A program made the position numbers and the translations under genes. Below are positions 18,681-26,966 of a stretch of 64,000 nt of DNA, piece by piece. Location: the NCBI RefSeq assembly GCF_024704725.1, contig NZ_JALIQS010000003.1, positions 744,001-808,000 of the forward strand. The letters run 5' to 3'. This DNA is from Shinella sp. CPCC 101442 (GTDB lineage: Bacteria > Pseudomonadota > Alphaproteobacteria > Rhizobiales > Rhizobiaceae). Position 1 is the first letter of the stretch. The number at the start of each line of letters is the position of its first letter. The notes under the pieces are model-generated. The model worked only from the letters and a program-made list of their open reading frames with translations, was not told the DNA's origin and searched no databases.

Positions 18681-19602
18681 ACGTATCGCAGGCATCGACC
18701 CGGCCGGTGTCGAAGCCGCGCTTGAACCAGCGGCGGCGCTGGTCAGACGTGCCGTGGTTGAAGCTTTCTGGAACGACATAACCCTGCATGCGCTTCTGCA
18801 GCGTGTCGTCGCCGATCTGCATGGCGGCGTTCAGCGCCTCCTCGAGATCGCCGCGCTCCAGAATGCCCTTCTGCTCCGTATATTTGCCCCAGATGCCGGC
18901 GTAGCAATCGGCCTGAAGCTCGACGCGGATCGACATCTGGTTGGCTTCGACTTCGCTCATGCGCTGGCGCTGCTGGTTGAAGCGCGGCAGCACGCCGGTG
19001 AGGTTCTGGACATGGTGGCCGACTTCGTGGGCGACCACATAGGCCTGCGCGAAGTCGCCGGCCGCATCGAACTTGTTGGCGAGCTCGTCGAAGAAGCTCA
19101 TGTCGAGATAGACCTTGCGGTCGCCCGGGCAATAGAACGGACCGGATGCCGCGGAGGCAAAGCCGCAGGCCGATTGCACGGAGCCGGAGAAGAGCACCAT
19201 CTTCGGCTCCTCGTAACGCTCGCCCGCCGCCTGGAAAATGCCGTTCCAGGTGTCTTCCGTCTCGGCGAGAACCGTCGCCATGAAGGCCTTGGTTTCCTCT
19301 TCCTTCGGCGACGAGCGCTGGCTGGCGTTGTCTGTCTGCTCGATGCCGGGTCGGCTGACCTGCCCGCCGCCATCGCCCATCACCTGCAGGAGATCGATGC
19401 CCATCGCCTTGAAGATGAAATAGATGACGACGAGGAAGATGATGGTGCCGATGCTCATGCCGCCGCCCGCACTGCGTCCGCCCCCCATGGGGATGCGGAA
19501 GCCGCCATTGCCGCGGCCGAAGGGATTGTTCCCGCCCGCAGAAGGCCCGGCTCCGCGCTGGTCCTCGATATTGCCCGACTGGCGACGACCTTTCCATTCC
19601 AT
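18664..19602 (-). CDS. YpfJ-type neutral zinc metallopeptidase
   Basis: A 312-residue protein with a short, Gly- and Arg-rich cytoplasmic N-terminus (RGAGPSAGGNNPFGRGNGG), one membrane segment near residue 52 (SIGTIIFLVVIYFIFKAMG) and a periplasmic peptidase domain. The zinc motif HEVGH with VVA before it lies near residue 190, and ELQADCYAGIWG supplies the third ligand region. CGFASAASGPFYCPGDRKVYLD is the family signature. Usual length is about 290-310. The start ATG is at 19602; twenty further codons upstream are open but unlikely. Its 3' end overlaps the truncated EptA-like frame by 17 bases. Confidence 0.9.
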   Translation of the reverse strand: MEWKGRRQSGNIEDQRGAGPSAGGNNPFGRGNGGFRIPMGGGRSAGGGMSIGTIIFLVVIYFIFKAMGIDLLQVMGDGGGQVSRPGIEQTDNASQRSSPKEEETKAFMATVLAETEDTWNGIFQAAGERYEEPKMVLFSGSVQSACGFASAASGPFYCPGDRKVYLDMSFFDELANKFDAAGDFAQAYVVAHEVGHHVQNLTGVLPRFNQQRQRMSEVEANQMSIRVELQADCYAGIWGKYTEQKGILERGDLEEALNAAMQIGDDTLQKRMQGYVVPESFNHGTSDQRRRWFKRGFDTGRVDACDTFKGEP

Positions 19603-19710
19603 GGCGCATTCCCCGCATTGATTGCCAACGAACGTCCACGGCGTGAATTCGTTCCTCAGCAACGACTTATAGGGCCAGCCGCGCCGCCTTGCAAAATGAA
19701 AAGCAGCGTT

Positions 19711-20232
19711 TCATCGCCGACGAAAGACGGCGTTGAAACGCGCGCGCCAGCCAGCCTCGCGGATGGCTAGCGCACCGGCCGCCACGAGCAGGATACTGAC
19801 GACGGCGGCAGCGATCCCGCTCGCAAGACCGGACGTGCCGTCGAAAATGATCATGCCCATCACCCGGTGCGGAACCAGCGTGAAAAGTCCCGCCACCACG
19901 ATGCCGCCGAAATACATGCTGGCGACGTGAGCGCGGTGGGCGCGGATGTTGCGCTGGCGCGCGGTCTGGATCGTCCTGATGCTGCCGACGATGACGTAGA
20001 TGGAAAGCAGATGGATGGGGCTGAAACCGCCGACCGTGTTGATGTCGTGAATGAAGAAGGTCGAAAAACTCGTCATGACCATCAGCACCAGCCAGATCTT
20101 CCCCAGCAGCCGGTGGGCCGGCGTGCCCTTCGGGCGGGCGAGCAGAACGGCACCGAGCACGGCGGCCGGCAGCACGGTTGCAACATGAAACTGGATGGCG
20201 AAGGGGGCATTGATGAGCGGTTCGAAGGTCAT
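19711..20232 (-). CDS. DUF2306 family membrane protein
   Basis: A 173-residue protein with about five membrane segments and the DUF2306 pattern: PFAIQFHVATVLPAAVLGAVLL, then RPKGTPAHRLLGKIWLVLM, FFIHDI, RAHRAHVASMYFGGIVVAGLFTLVP. Conserved histidines at helix ends (QFH, AHR, IHD, RAHRAH) suggest heme or metal binding, as noted for related membrane families. GGAG precedes the ATG at 20232. Only 42 bases separate it from the divergent LytTR regulator, which is probably its regulator. Function unknown. Confidence 0.85.
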   Translation of the reverse strand: MTFEPLINAPFAIQFHVATVLPAAVLGAVLLARPKGTPAHRLLGKIWLVLMVMTSFSTFFIHDINTVGGFSPIHLLSIYVIVGSIRTIQTARQRNIRAHRAHVASMYFGGIVVAGLFTLVPHRVMGMIIFDGTSGLASGIAAAVVSILLVAAGALAIREAGWRARFNAVFRRR

Positions 20233-20274
20233 GGCAAACTCCGGGACGGTTGAATTCGCCACCGTCTTCAGCCA

Positions 20275-21123
20275 ATGATCAGGCCGCCTCAAACGCTTTG
20301 GCCCGAATGGACGGAATACTTCGTGGAACGCACCTTCCTGCAATCCGCGCTTCGTGAACTGCAGGTCTTCCTGCGCGCACCGCGCTTCTGGGCGACCTTC
20401 GGCGCGGTCGTCCTGATCTTCTGGGTAACAGGCCCCTATGGCACGGCCGAGCGCCTTGCCACCGCACCCCGCCTTGGCTTCTGGCTTGTCCAGCACGCCG
20501 TCGCCTGGGGCATCGCCATCGTCTCCATCGTCCTTGTGAACACGCTTCTCCTCACGCGCGTGCCGAGCCTTCCTGGACGCATGGCAATCGGAACGCTCGT
20601 CGCCGGCGCGCCCGTGGGGCTTGCCACAGAGGCGATCAGCCTCGCCACCTTCGGCGGCGCGTCCACGGTTGCGACCATCGCGCAAAGCATCGGAAGCGGC
20701 CTCCTCCTTTCCGCCCTGTTCTGCGGCCTCACCTTCCTGACGATGAGCAGCAAGCAGGCGGAAGCCCTTTCCCCGGCATCCGCATCCCCACCGGGGGCAA
20801 CGGAAGACCGCGCCGAGGTGCAACTGCTGCGCCGGCTGAAACCGGAGAACCGCGGCCCGATCCTGCACATGACCGTCGCCGATCACTATACGGAAGTGAC
20901 GACAAGCCGCGGGCGGGAGCTGGTGCTGCTGCGCTTTTCCGATGCGCTGGAGGAATTGGGCAATACAGCCGGCCTGCAGGTGCATCGCTCTCATTTCGTC
21001 GCCGATGCCCATGTGGACACGCTAACGCGTGCCGAGGGCCGGCTGGCGATCCTAATGAAGGACGGGCGGGAAATTCCAGTCAGCCGCAGCCGTATGGAGG
21101 CAGTCCGCAACCGCTGGGGCTGA
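20275..21123 (+). CDS. Membrane-bound LytTR-domain transcription regulator
   Basis: A 282-residue one-component regulator. Four membrane segments lie at about residues 38-56, 66-92, 101-125 and 130-155, followed by a short linker and a C-terminal LytTR DNA-binding domain from about residue 177 (GPILHMTVADHYTEVTTSRGRELVLLRFSD, then VHRSHFVADAHVDTLTRAEGRLAILMKDGREIPVSRSRM). There is no receiver domain, so the signal is probably sensed in the membrane. The ATG at 20275 leaves only 42 bases to the divergent DUF2306 gene; a GTG at 20323 is an alternative start. Confidence 0.87.
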   Translation: MIRPPQTLWPEWTEYFVERTFLQSALRELQVFLRAPRFWATFGAVVLIFWVTGPYGTAERLATAPRLGFWLVQHAVAWGIAIVSIVLVNTLLLTRVPSLPGRMAIGTLVAGAPVGLATEAISLATFGGASTVATIAQSIGSGLLLSALFCGLTFLTMSSKQAEALSPASASPPGATEDRAEVQLLRRLKPENRGPILHMTVADHYTEVTTSRGRELVLLRFSDALEELGNTAGLQVHRSHFVADAHVDTLTRAEGRLAILMKDGREIPVSRSRMEAVRNRWG

Positions 21124-21208
21124 AGGATTTTTCCACGCCATCTGTCGGATCGACCGTTTGCCGTTCGTCTCTGGGTATCACGTCAACGAACCTGCCAGGA
21201 GAAACCCC

Positions 21209-21868
21209 ATGAGAAAGATCATTGTCGGTGCCTTTATCAGCCTCGACGGCGTCATGCAGGCACCGGGCGGACCGGAGGAAGACCCGATCGGCGGCTTCAG
21301 GTTCGGCGGCTGGGTCGCACCGCTCTTCGACGAGAAGATGGGCGCCGCGATCGGCGAGATGTTTGCAAAGCCTTTCGATCTGCTGCTCGGCCGCAAGACC
21401 TACGACATCTTCGCCGCCCACTGGCCCTATGCCGACAAGAACGACCCGATCGGCCCGCTCTTCGACCGCATCAACAAATATGTCGCGACCCGCAATCCCG
21501 GCTTCAGGACCACGTGGCAGAACAGCCATGTGCTGGGTTCCGATACGATCGCGGCGGTGAAGGCGCTGAAGAGCGAGGATGGCCCGGACCTGCTGACGCA
21601 GGGCTCGACGGACCTCCTCAAGGCGCTGTTCGAACACGACCTCGTCGACGAGATCAACGTCTTCACCTTCCCGGTCATCCTCGGCAAGGGCAAGCGGCTG
21701 TTCGGCGATGCGTCCTTCCCGCGGGCGCTGACGCTTGTGGCCTCGAGCACCAGCGAAAACGGTATCGTTATCAGCAAGTATGCCCGTGCGGGAGACGTCA
21801 CCACGGGCTCGTTCGAGTTCGAAACGCCGACCGATGCCGAGCTGGAACGCCGCCGCAATCTCACCTGA
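21209..21868 (+). CDS. Dihydrofolate reductase family protein (RibD C-terminal domain)
   Basis: A 219-residue protein of the RibD_C/DHFR-like fold. It opens MRKIIVGAFISLDGVMQAPGGPEED, contains LLLGRKTYDIFAAHWP near residue 55, and closes with DEINVFTFPVILGKGKRLFGD, all hallmarks of the YyaP/YwjB type. These are NADPH-dependent reductases of unknown substrate; the protein is not the FolA enzyme. AGGAG lies seven bases before the ATG. The next gene, a zinc alcohol dehydrogenase, begins 67 bases downstream on the same strand. Confidence 0.88.
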   Translation: MRKIIVGAFISLDGVMQAPGGPEEDPIGGFRFGGWVAPLFDEKMGAAIGEMFAKPFDLLLGRKTYDIFAAHWPYADKNDPIGPLFDRINKYVATRNPGFRTTWQNSHVLGSDTIAAVKALKSEDGPDLLTQGSTDLLKALFEHDLVDEINVFTFPVILGKGKRLFGDASFPRALTLVASSTSENGIVISKYARAGDVTTGSFEFETPTDAELERRRNLT

Positions 21869-21935
21869 GCGGCGGCAGCCTTGACCGCCGTCACCTTTGC
21901 CGCTCCTATTTGCCGGAGAAAAGCGGGAGGACGGC

Positions 21936-22964
21936 ATGAAAGCGGCGCGGCTGGAGGCGATCGGCAGGTTTAGCGTGCGCGAGGTGGAAAAACCGCTGCC
22001 TGGCCCGGACGATCTGCTCGTGCGCGTCGAGGCCGCCGGCATCTGCGGCACCGACCGTCATCTCTTTCACGGCGAGTTTCCCTGTCGTCCGCCGGTGACA
22101 CTCGGTCACGAATTTTCCGGCATCGTCGAGGCAATCGGCGACGCCGTGCTCCAGATCCGTCCCGGCATGCGCATCACCGGCGATCCGAACATTTCCTGCG
22201 GCCGCTGTGCGCAATGCCGGCGCGGCCGCGTCAATCTCTGTGAAAACCTGCAGGCAATCGGCATCCACCGCGATGGCGGCTTTGCCGAATATGTGCTCGT
22301 GCCGCAGCGGCAGGCCCATGAACTGCCGCTTTCGCTGCCGCCAGAACATGGCGCTTTCTGCGAACCGCTCGCCTGCTGCCTGCATGGCATCGACATCGCG
22401 GACATCCGTCCGGGTAGCACGGTCGTGGTGCTCGGCGGCGGGGTGATCGGCATGCTCACGGTTCAGCTCGCCCGTCTTGCCGGCGCGACATCCGTCGTGC
22501 TCGTCACGCGCCAGGCGGCGCGCCGGAAACTGGCCGAAGAAATCGGCGCCACCCATTCCTTCGATCCCGGCGCAGGGGATGTGATCGCAGGCGTCGCGGG
22601 CAGGAACGGTCTCGTGCCAGGTGGTGCAGACGTGGTGATCGAATGCGCTGGCGTGGCGGAAACCATGACGCAGGCACCGAAACTTGCCCGCAACGGCGGC
22701 ACGGTCGTCATTCTCGGCGTGATGCCGCAGGGCAAAAAGGTGGAGATCGAGCCGTTCGATCTGCTCTTCCGCGAGATCAGGATCCTGACGTCCTTCCTCA
22801 ACCCGCATGTCCATGGCCGTGCCGCCGCGCTGATTGCGTCGGGCACGATCAAGGTCGACCCGCTGATCTCCCGCCGCATCGGCTTCGAGGGCCTGCCGGA
22901 TGCGGTTGCGAACCCGCCGCGCCCCGGCGAGGTGAAGGTGCTGGTCATGCCTGGCCTCACATAG
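21936..22964 (+). CDS. Zinc-dependent medium-chain alcohol/polyol dehydrogenase
   Basis: A 342-residue MDR enzyme. Catalytic zinc residues are in GICGTDRHLFHGE near residue 38 and GHEFSGIVEA near 62; four structural cysteines are in CGRCAQCRRGRVNLC near 92; the cofactor motif is VVLGGGVIGML near 168. The layout resembles sorbitol, threonine and 2,3-butanediol dehydrogenases; substrate not fixed. GGGAGG precedes the ATG. Its stop is three bases from the end of the convergent LysR gene, which may regulate it. Confidence 0.9.
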   Translation: MKAARLEAIGRFSVREVEKPLPGPDDLLVRVEAAGICGTDRHLFHGEFPCRPPVTLGHEFSGIVEAIGDAVLQIRPGMRITGDPNISCGRCAQCRRGRVNLCENLQAIGIHRDGGFAEYVLVPQRQAHELPLSLPPEHGAFCEPLACCLHGIDIADIRPGSTVVVLGGGVIGMLTVQLARLAGATSVVLVTRQAARRKLAEEIGATHSFDPGAGDVIAGVAGRNGLVPGGADVVIECAGVAETMTQAPKLARNGGTVVILGVMPQGKKVEIEPFDLLFREIRILTSFLNPHVHGRAAALIASGTIKVDPLISRRIGFEGLPDAVANPPRPGEVKVLVMPGLT

Positions 22965-22967
22965 AGG

Positions 22968-23855
22968 TCAGGCCAGCCCCTCCCCCGCCACCGTTTCCTC
23001 CAGCCATGCCGAAAAGGCCGCCATGGCAGGCGTAACGCTGCGCGACTGCAGGCGCGTCAGCCAGTAGCTGCCGAGCGCGACGCTCGTCCTGAACGGCTGG
23101 ACGATCGCACCGGAGGAGAGGAGCCGCGAGAACATCAGGGGCGGCGCGAGGCCGACACCGAGGCCTTGCAGCACCGCCTCCATCATGGCGAGCGAGGTAT
23201 CGAAGACGATGGCATTCTGCGGCGGCGGCGTGCGCGGCAGGCCGACAGCCTCGAACCAGCGGGTCCACTCGTCGCTGCGATAGGAACGCAGCAGCGTCAG
23301 GCCCAACAGGTCTTGCGGGCTTTTCAGGTCGCGCGCGACATTCGGGATGGCGAGCACTGACAGCGGGGCGTCAAAAAGGCGGATTGCGTCCGTGCCATGC
23401 CAGGCGCCGGCGCCGAAGCGGACGGCGAAATCGAGGCCTTCGGCGGCGAGATCGACACGGTTGTTGTTGGTGGACAGCCGGATCTCCACGAAGGGATGGC
23501 GCTCGCGGAAGCCCGCAAGTCTTGGCAGCAGCCAGCCGACGGCGAAGGTGCCGACGGCGCCGATCGTCAGGATTTCCCGCACATGGCCGCCGCGAAAACG
23601 CTCCACCACATCCGCCATGCGGTCGAAACTGTCGCGCAGCACCGGCAGCAGGCTTTCTCCCTCCGCCGTGATCATCAGCCCGCGCGGCAGGCGCTTGAAA
23701 AGCACGACGCCGAGCTGATCCTCGAGGCTTTTCACCTGGTGGCTGACGGCGGCCTGGGTGACGTTCAGCTCGATCGCCGCGCGGGTAAAACTCAGATGCC
23801 GGGCCGAGGCCTCGAAGGCGCGAAAGGCGTTCAATGGAAGATATGGCCGAACCAT
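22968..23855 (-). CDS. LysR family transcriptional regulator (GcvA/AmpR-like)
   Basis: A 295-residue LysR protein. The opening RPYLPLNAFRAFEASARHLSFTRAAIELNVTQAAVSHQVKSLEDQLG is the winged helix of the GcvA/AmpR subgroup, and a periplasmic-binding-like effector domain follows from about residue 92 (ILTIGAVGTFAVGWLLPRL). No beta-lactamase or gcv gene is near, so the target is unknown. The divergent neighbour is the small secreted frame at 23965. It converges with the dehydrogenase gene with three bases between the stops. Confidence 0.9.
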   Translation of the reverse strand: MVRPYLPLNAFRAFEASARHLSFTRAAIELNVTQAAVSHQVKSLEDQLGVVLFKRLPRGLMITAEGESLLPVLRDSFDRMADVVERFRGGHVREILTIGAVGTFAVGWLLPRLAGFRERHPFVEIRLSTNNNRVDLAAEGLDFAVRFGAGAWHGTDAIRLFDAPLSVLAIPNVARDLKSPQDLLGLTLLRSYRSDEWTRWFEAVGLPRTPPPQNAIVFDTSLAMMEAVLQGLGVGLAPPLMFSRLLSSGAIVQPFRTSVALGSYWLTRLQSRSVTPAMAAFSAWLEETVAGEGLA

Positions 23856-23964
23856 AGCGATGCCCTAATTTTCCTATTGGCTAAAACCGGTATTGATCTT
23901 TTGCCGGCTCATCAAGCCGTTGTTGTCAACACCGCGTAAACCATTCAAAACTCGGGGAAACGGG

Positions 23965-24210
23965 ATGGGCAAACGTCTTTTCGCGGCTGCCGCCATGTTG
24001 GCTGCAATTCTGTCTTCGCCGGCTGAGGCCCGCATAATTTATACCATCGTTGCCGATGCCGGCAGCAACGAGGTCATCATGGAAAAGGGTGACGGCAAGA
24101 CCCGCGTCACTCCCGCCTCCATCTTCAACGCGCCGCTTGCCGTGATGGGCTATGATTCCGGCTTTCTGGAAAGTGGACTATCGCGCCCGAAGATTCAGCC
24201 CGTTACCTGA
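23965..24210 (+). CDS. Short secreted protein, possibly 3'-truncated
   Basis: An 81-residue frame with a good signal peptide (MGKRLFAAAAMLAAILSSPAEA). The mature part RIIYTIVADAGSNEVIMEKGDGKTRVTPASIF is orderly and well biased, but the last 15 or so codons change character right where the AT-rich flagellin island begins. The frame overlaps the end of the convergent flagellin gene by eight bases. It may be the front of a longer periplasmic protein cut by insertion of the island. No family recognised. A longer start at 23893 is open but would mask the signal peptide. Confidence 0.5.
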   Translation: MGKRLFAAAAMLAAILSSPAEARIIYTIVADAGSNEVIMEKGDGKTRVTPASIFNAPLAVMGYDSGFLESGLSRPKIQPVT

Positions 24211-25324
24211 AAAGGGCAAGCACGTTTTCGGAGTTGGAATTCGCTATCTGCAACGCTTGAATGCCAAGTTGCTGCTGCGTTTCAAGTGCCTTGAGACGTG
24301 TGGATTCTTCGCTCATATCCGCATCGACCAGCCGGCCTATACCCGACGTATAGGCATCCATGAGGGTGAAGTTAAAATCGCCCGCCATTTCCAGTCGATG
24401 TTGAACAGAGCCCAACTTCGCCTGAGCGGAAACTACGCTCTGAATCTTCTGATCGAACTCATTGAGGAAGTGGTCGTACGCGCTGTCTCGAGTGAATCCA
24501 GACAATTGAATGACTGATTCCAGATCATATATGACGCTTATACCGACATTGTCGTGAGATTCGTCAAAAATCGTAGAATTGAATATATCAATCGGAGCAC
24601 TTGTCCACCACCAAGAACCGTCCGGCATCTGTGCTTTGATATTTATATCACCGTCGAGAATACCGGTGTTATTTTCCGTTTCCGCGACTGTTCCGTAACT
24701 TGCATAATTGGCGTTGAATAGTACGAGATCCCGCGACGCCACATTGAGTTTCTGCACGTCGCCTTGCGCGTAACCTACGACGAATTTCGCGGCAATGGCG
24801 TCATCCAGATCAACCCCATCCTTCGGTTTTGCGAGCAAATTAACGCCGTTGAAACTCGCGGAATCGACCGCACTGTTGATCGCCATGATGTGCTGCAACA
24901 TATCCACGTCGAGTTTGTGCAGCAATGATCCCGCATATTTCGGATCCACTCGCTTTTCAGCACCAGCGTCCGGGAAATATGTAGAACTGTAGTAAGAAAA
25001 GTCAGTGATATCGACAGGCTCCATCGAACGTGCGGAGACGAACAGCGACTTCATCGCGTCAAGATGCTCAACGACGGTATCAAGAGCGGCATAAGCGGTG
25101 TCCGCGATTGCCTGAGCCAGGCCGATACTATCGCTGACTGCCGAAAGCACCATGTTTTCCGATCGCATTGTGGTTGCGATCGACCAGTAAGCCGCATTGT
25201 CAGCAGCATATTGAACACGCAATCCCGACGACACCCTTCCTTGAGCAGTCGCCATATCCGAGTTTATCGAGCGCAAAGTTTGGAGCGCAGAAATCGCGCC
25301 CACATTCGTAAGAATGCTGGTCAT
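24203..25324 (-). CDS. Solitary flagellin
   Basis: A 373-residue flagellin. The conserved N-terminal D0/D1 part runs MTSILTNVGAISALQTLRSINSDM to MRSENMVLSAVSDSIGLAQAIADTAY, with the rhizobial signature DNAAYWSIATTMRSEN. The C-terminal part DAYTSGIGRLVDADMSEESTRLKALETQQQLGIQALQIANS ends in LALFR, as in rhizobial flagellins. The central domain is variable. Compared with usual rhizobial flagellins it has unusual residues (AADNAAY instead of ASDNAAY). There is no clear ribosome site, no flagellar gene nearby, and the gene is far more AT-rich than its neighbours: bases 24541-24600 contain 23 G+C of 60. Horizontal acquisition is likely. Confidence 0.9.
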   Translation of the reverse strand: MTSILTNVGAISALQTLRSINSDMATAQGRVSSGLRVQYAADNAAYWSIATTMRSENMVLSAVSDSIGLAQAIADTAYAALDTVVEHLDAMKSLFVSARSMEPVDITDFSYYSSTYFPDAGAEKRVDPKYAGSLLHKLDVDMLQHIMAINSAVDSASFNGVNLLAKPKDGVDLDDAIAAKFVVGYAQGDVQKLNVASRDLVLFNANYASYGTVAETENNTGILDGDINIKAQMPDGSWWWTSAPIDIFNSTIFDESHDNVGISVIYDLESVIQLSGFTRDSAYDHFLNEFDQKIQSVVSAQAKLGSVQHRLEMAGDFNFTLMDAYTSGIGRLVDADMSEESTRLKALETQQQLGIQALQIANSNSENVLALFR

Positions 25325-25537
25325 ATAGGCACACTGGTGAATTGAAGTTTGCCCTTCATGGGCGATCAGGTTGCGTCTATCTAATCGCCAGCATGGCTAA
25401 CAATGTATTAACAGATAAAATTTTTCCAATGAAACCAGTATTTTAGCATATATTAAATTTGTGCTGCGGCGCCGGCGCATTTTGCCGGGGCTTCCGCTGA
25501 TGCCACGATGGCGTTCTCGCAACGGAGTGGGCAAAGC

Positions 25538-26719
25538 TCAGCGCGGCGGAACCATGCCCGCCCCCTTGCGGGCAAGACCCGAGATGTTGAGCGCGAGCTT
25601 GCGCCGGAATACCGGCGAGGCACCGATGATACGGAGGGCGAGATTGCGCAGCATGCGGCCGAAGGAACTGCGCACCATCGCCAGCCTTGTCAGGCGATCG
25701 GCGAGTTCCAGAACCTCCACCGCGGCGGGGCGGCGCTTTTCCTCGTAAAGATCGAGCGTCGCCTCCGGCGCCTTGCCGTTGATGACATCAGCCAGCAATT
25801 GCCCGAGCACGACAGCATCGACGATTCCCGTATTCATCCCCTGCCCGCCGGCCGGACTATGCACATGCGCGGCATCGCCGATGACGAAGAACGGACCGGA
25901 ACGGTAGCGCGAGGCGATGCGGTGATGCACGCGGAAGCGCGAACTCCAGATCACATCCCGCACGCAGCCAGGCACCTTGCGCGGGCCCCGCGCATCGAGG
26001 AGGCCCTGTATGAACGCGGTATCCGGCGCAACAGGTGCGTCCTCGACCGGCGCCACGATGCGAAAATGACCGCCGGGCAACGGCGCGACGACACCCATGC
26101 CTTCCGGCGAGAAGAGCAATGTCACCTCGTCGCTGAAACCCCAGTCCATATGCACGTCGGCAAGCACGAAAGCGCCATCGTAGGTCTCGCCATCGAAAGG
26201 AATGCCAGCCGCCTCGCGCACCATGCTGTGCATGCCGTCAGCACCGACGACATAGCGGGCGCGGACCGCGTATGCGCCCGCCGTCGATACGAGATGAACG
26301 ATTGTGCCGCTCGCATCCGTCTCGACCTTCGACGCCGTCACGCCGCGCGCGACGCTGCCGCCCAGCGCCTCCAGCCGCTCGGTGAGAACAGCTTCCGTCT
26401 CATCCTGCGGTATCATCAGCACCTCTGCATAGCGCGAAGGGAGCATGGAGAAATCCAGCTCGAGCAGCGCGTTGTCATGATCGCGAAGCGCGAAGCGGGT
26501 GAGCGGCAGGCCACGCCGCTCCAGCGCATCCGTGACGCCGATGCGCTGGAGCACTTCGAGCGTATGGGCATGAACGACAGCGGCTCGCGATGTATTCTCG
26601 CCAGCGGCGAGGCGGTCCACGATCAAGGAGCGCACGCCTGCCTGGTGCAGGGTGACGGCAAGGGCAAGGCCTGTCGGCCCTGCCCCGACGATGAGCACGT
26701 CGGTTTCCAGCGGCAGCAT
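25538..26719 (-). CDS. FAD-dependent aromatic monooxygenase (PheA/TfdB/UbiH-like)
   Basis: A 393-residue group A flavoprotein hydroxylase. The N-terminal dinucleotide fold DVLIVGAGPTGLALAVTLHQAG begins at residue 7; the DG motif is VRARYVVGADGMHSMVREAAG near 150; the second FAD motif is FFVIGDAAHVHSPAGGQGMNTGIVDAVVLG near 280. It is shorter than classical phenol hydroxylases and lacks a C-terminal thioredoxin-like domain. Such enzymes hydroxylate aromatic rings with NAD(P)H and O2. GGAGGG precedes the ATG. It is divergent from carB. Substrate not assigned. Confidence 0.88.
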   Translation of the reverse strand: MLPLETDVLIVGAGPTGLALAVTLHQAGVRSLIVDRLAAGENTSRAAVVHAHTLEVLQRIGVTDALERRGLPLTRFALRDHDNALLELDFSMLPSRYAEVLMIPQDETEAVLTERLEALGGSVARGVTASKVETDASGTIVHLVSTAGAYAVRARYVVGADGMHSMVREAAGIPFDGETYDGAFVLADVHMDWGFSDEVTLLFSPEGMGVVAPLPGGHFRIVAPVEDAPVAPDTAFIQGLLDARGPRKVPGCVRDVIWSSRFRVHHRIASRYRSGPFFVIGDAAHVHSPAGGQGMNTGIVDAVVLGQLLADVINGKAPEATLDLYEEKRRPAAVEVLELADRLTRLAMVRSSFGRMLRNLALRIIGASPVFRRKLALNISGLARKGAGMVPPR

Positions 26720-26966
26720 GGGTCCCTCCCGGAATCGATACGCGGCGTAAAGAAGCGGGCCGCTTGATCGCCCGTTATATCGTTGGCGGAGCAGACTGGA
26801 ACAGCCCCCGCACTTTTCCTGTCGATTGGGTGATTTTCGGGGTTCCGCTTGCCTCCGCATTTGCCTATAAGCCGCTTCTAGCCTTGAAAGACCATTTTGC
26901 GCGCCCGGCCCGGTGAACCCATCACCATGGCCGGCTTTTCGCGCACGCGGAAGAACGGATAGAGAG

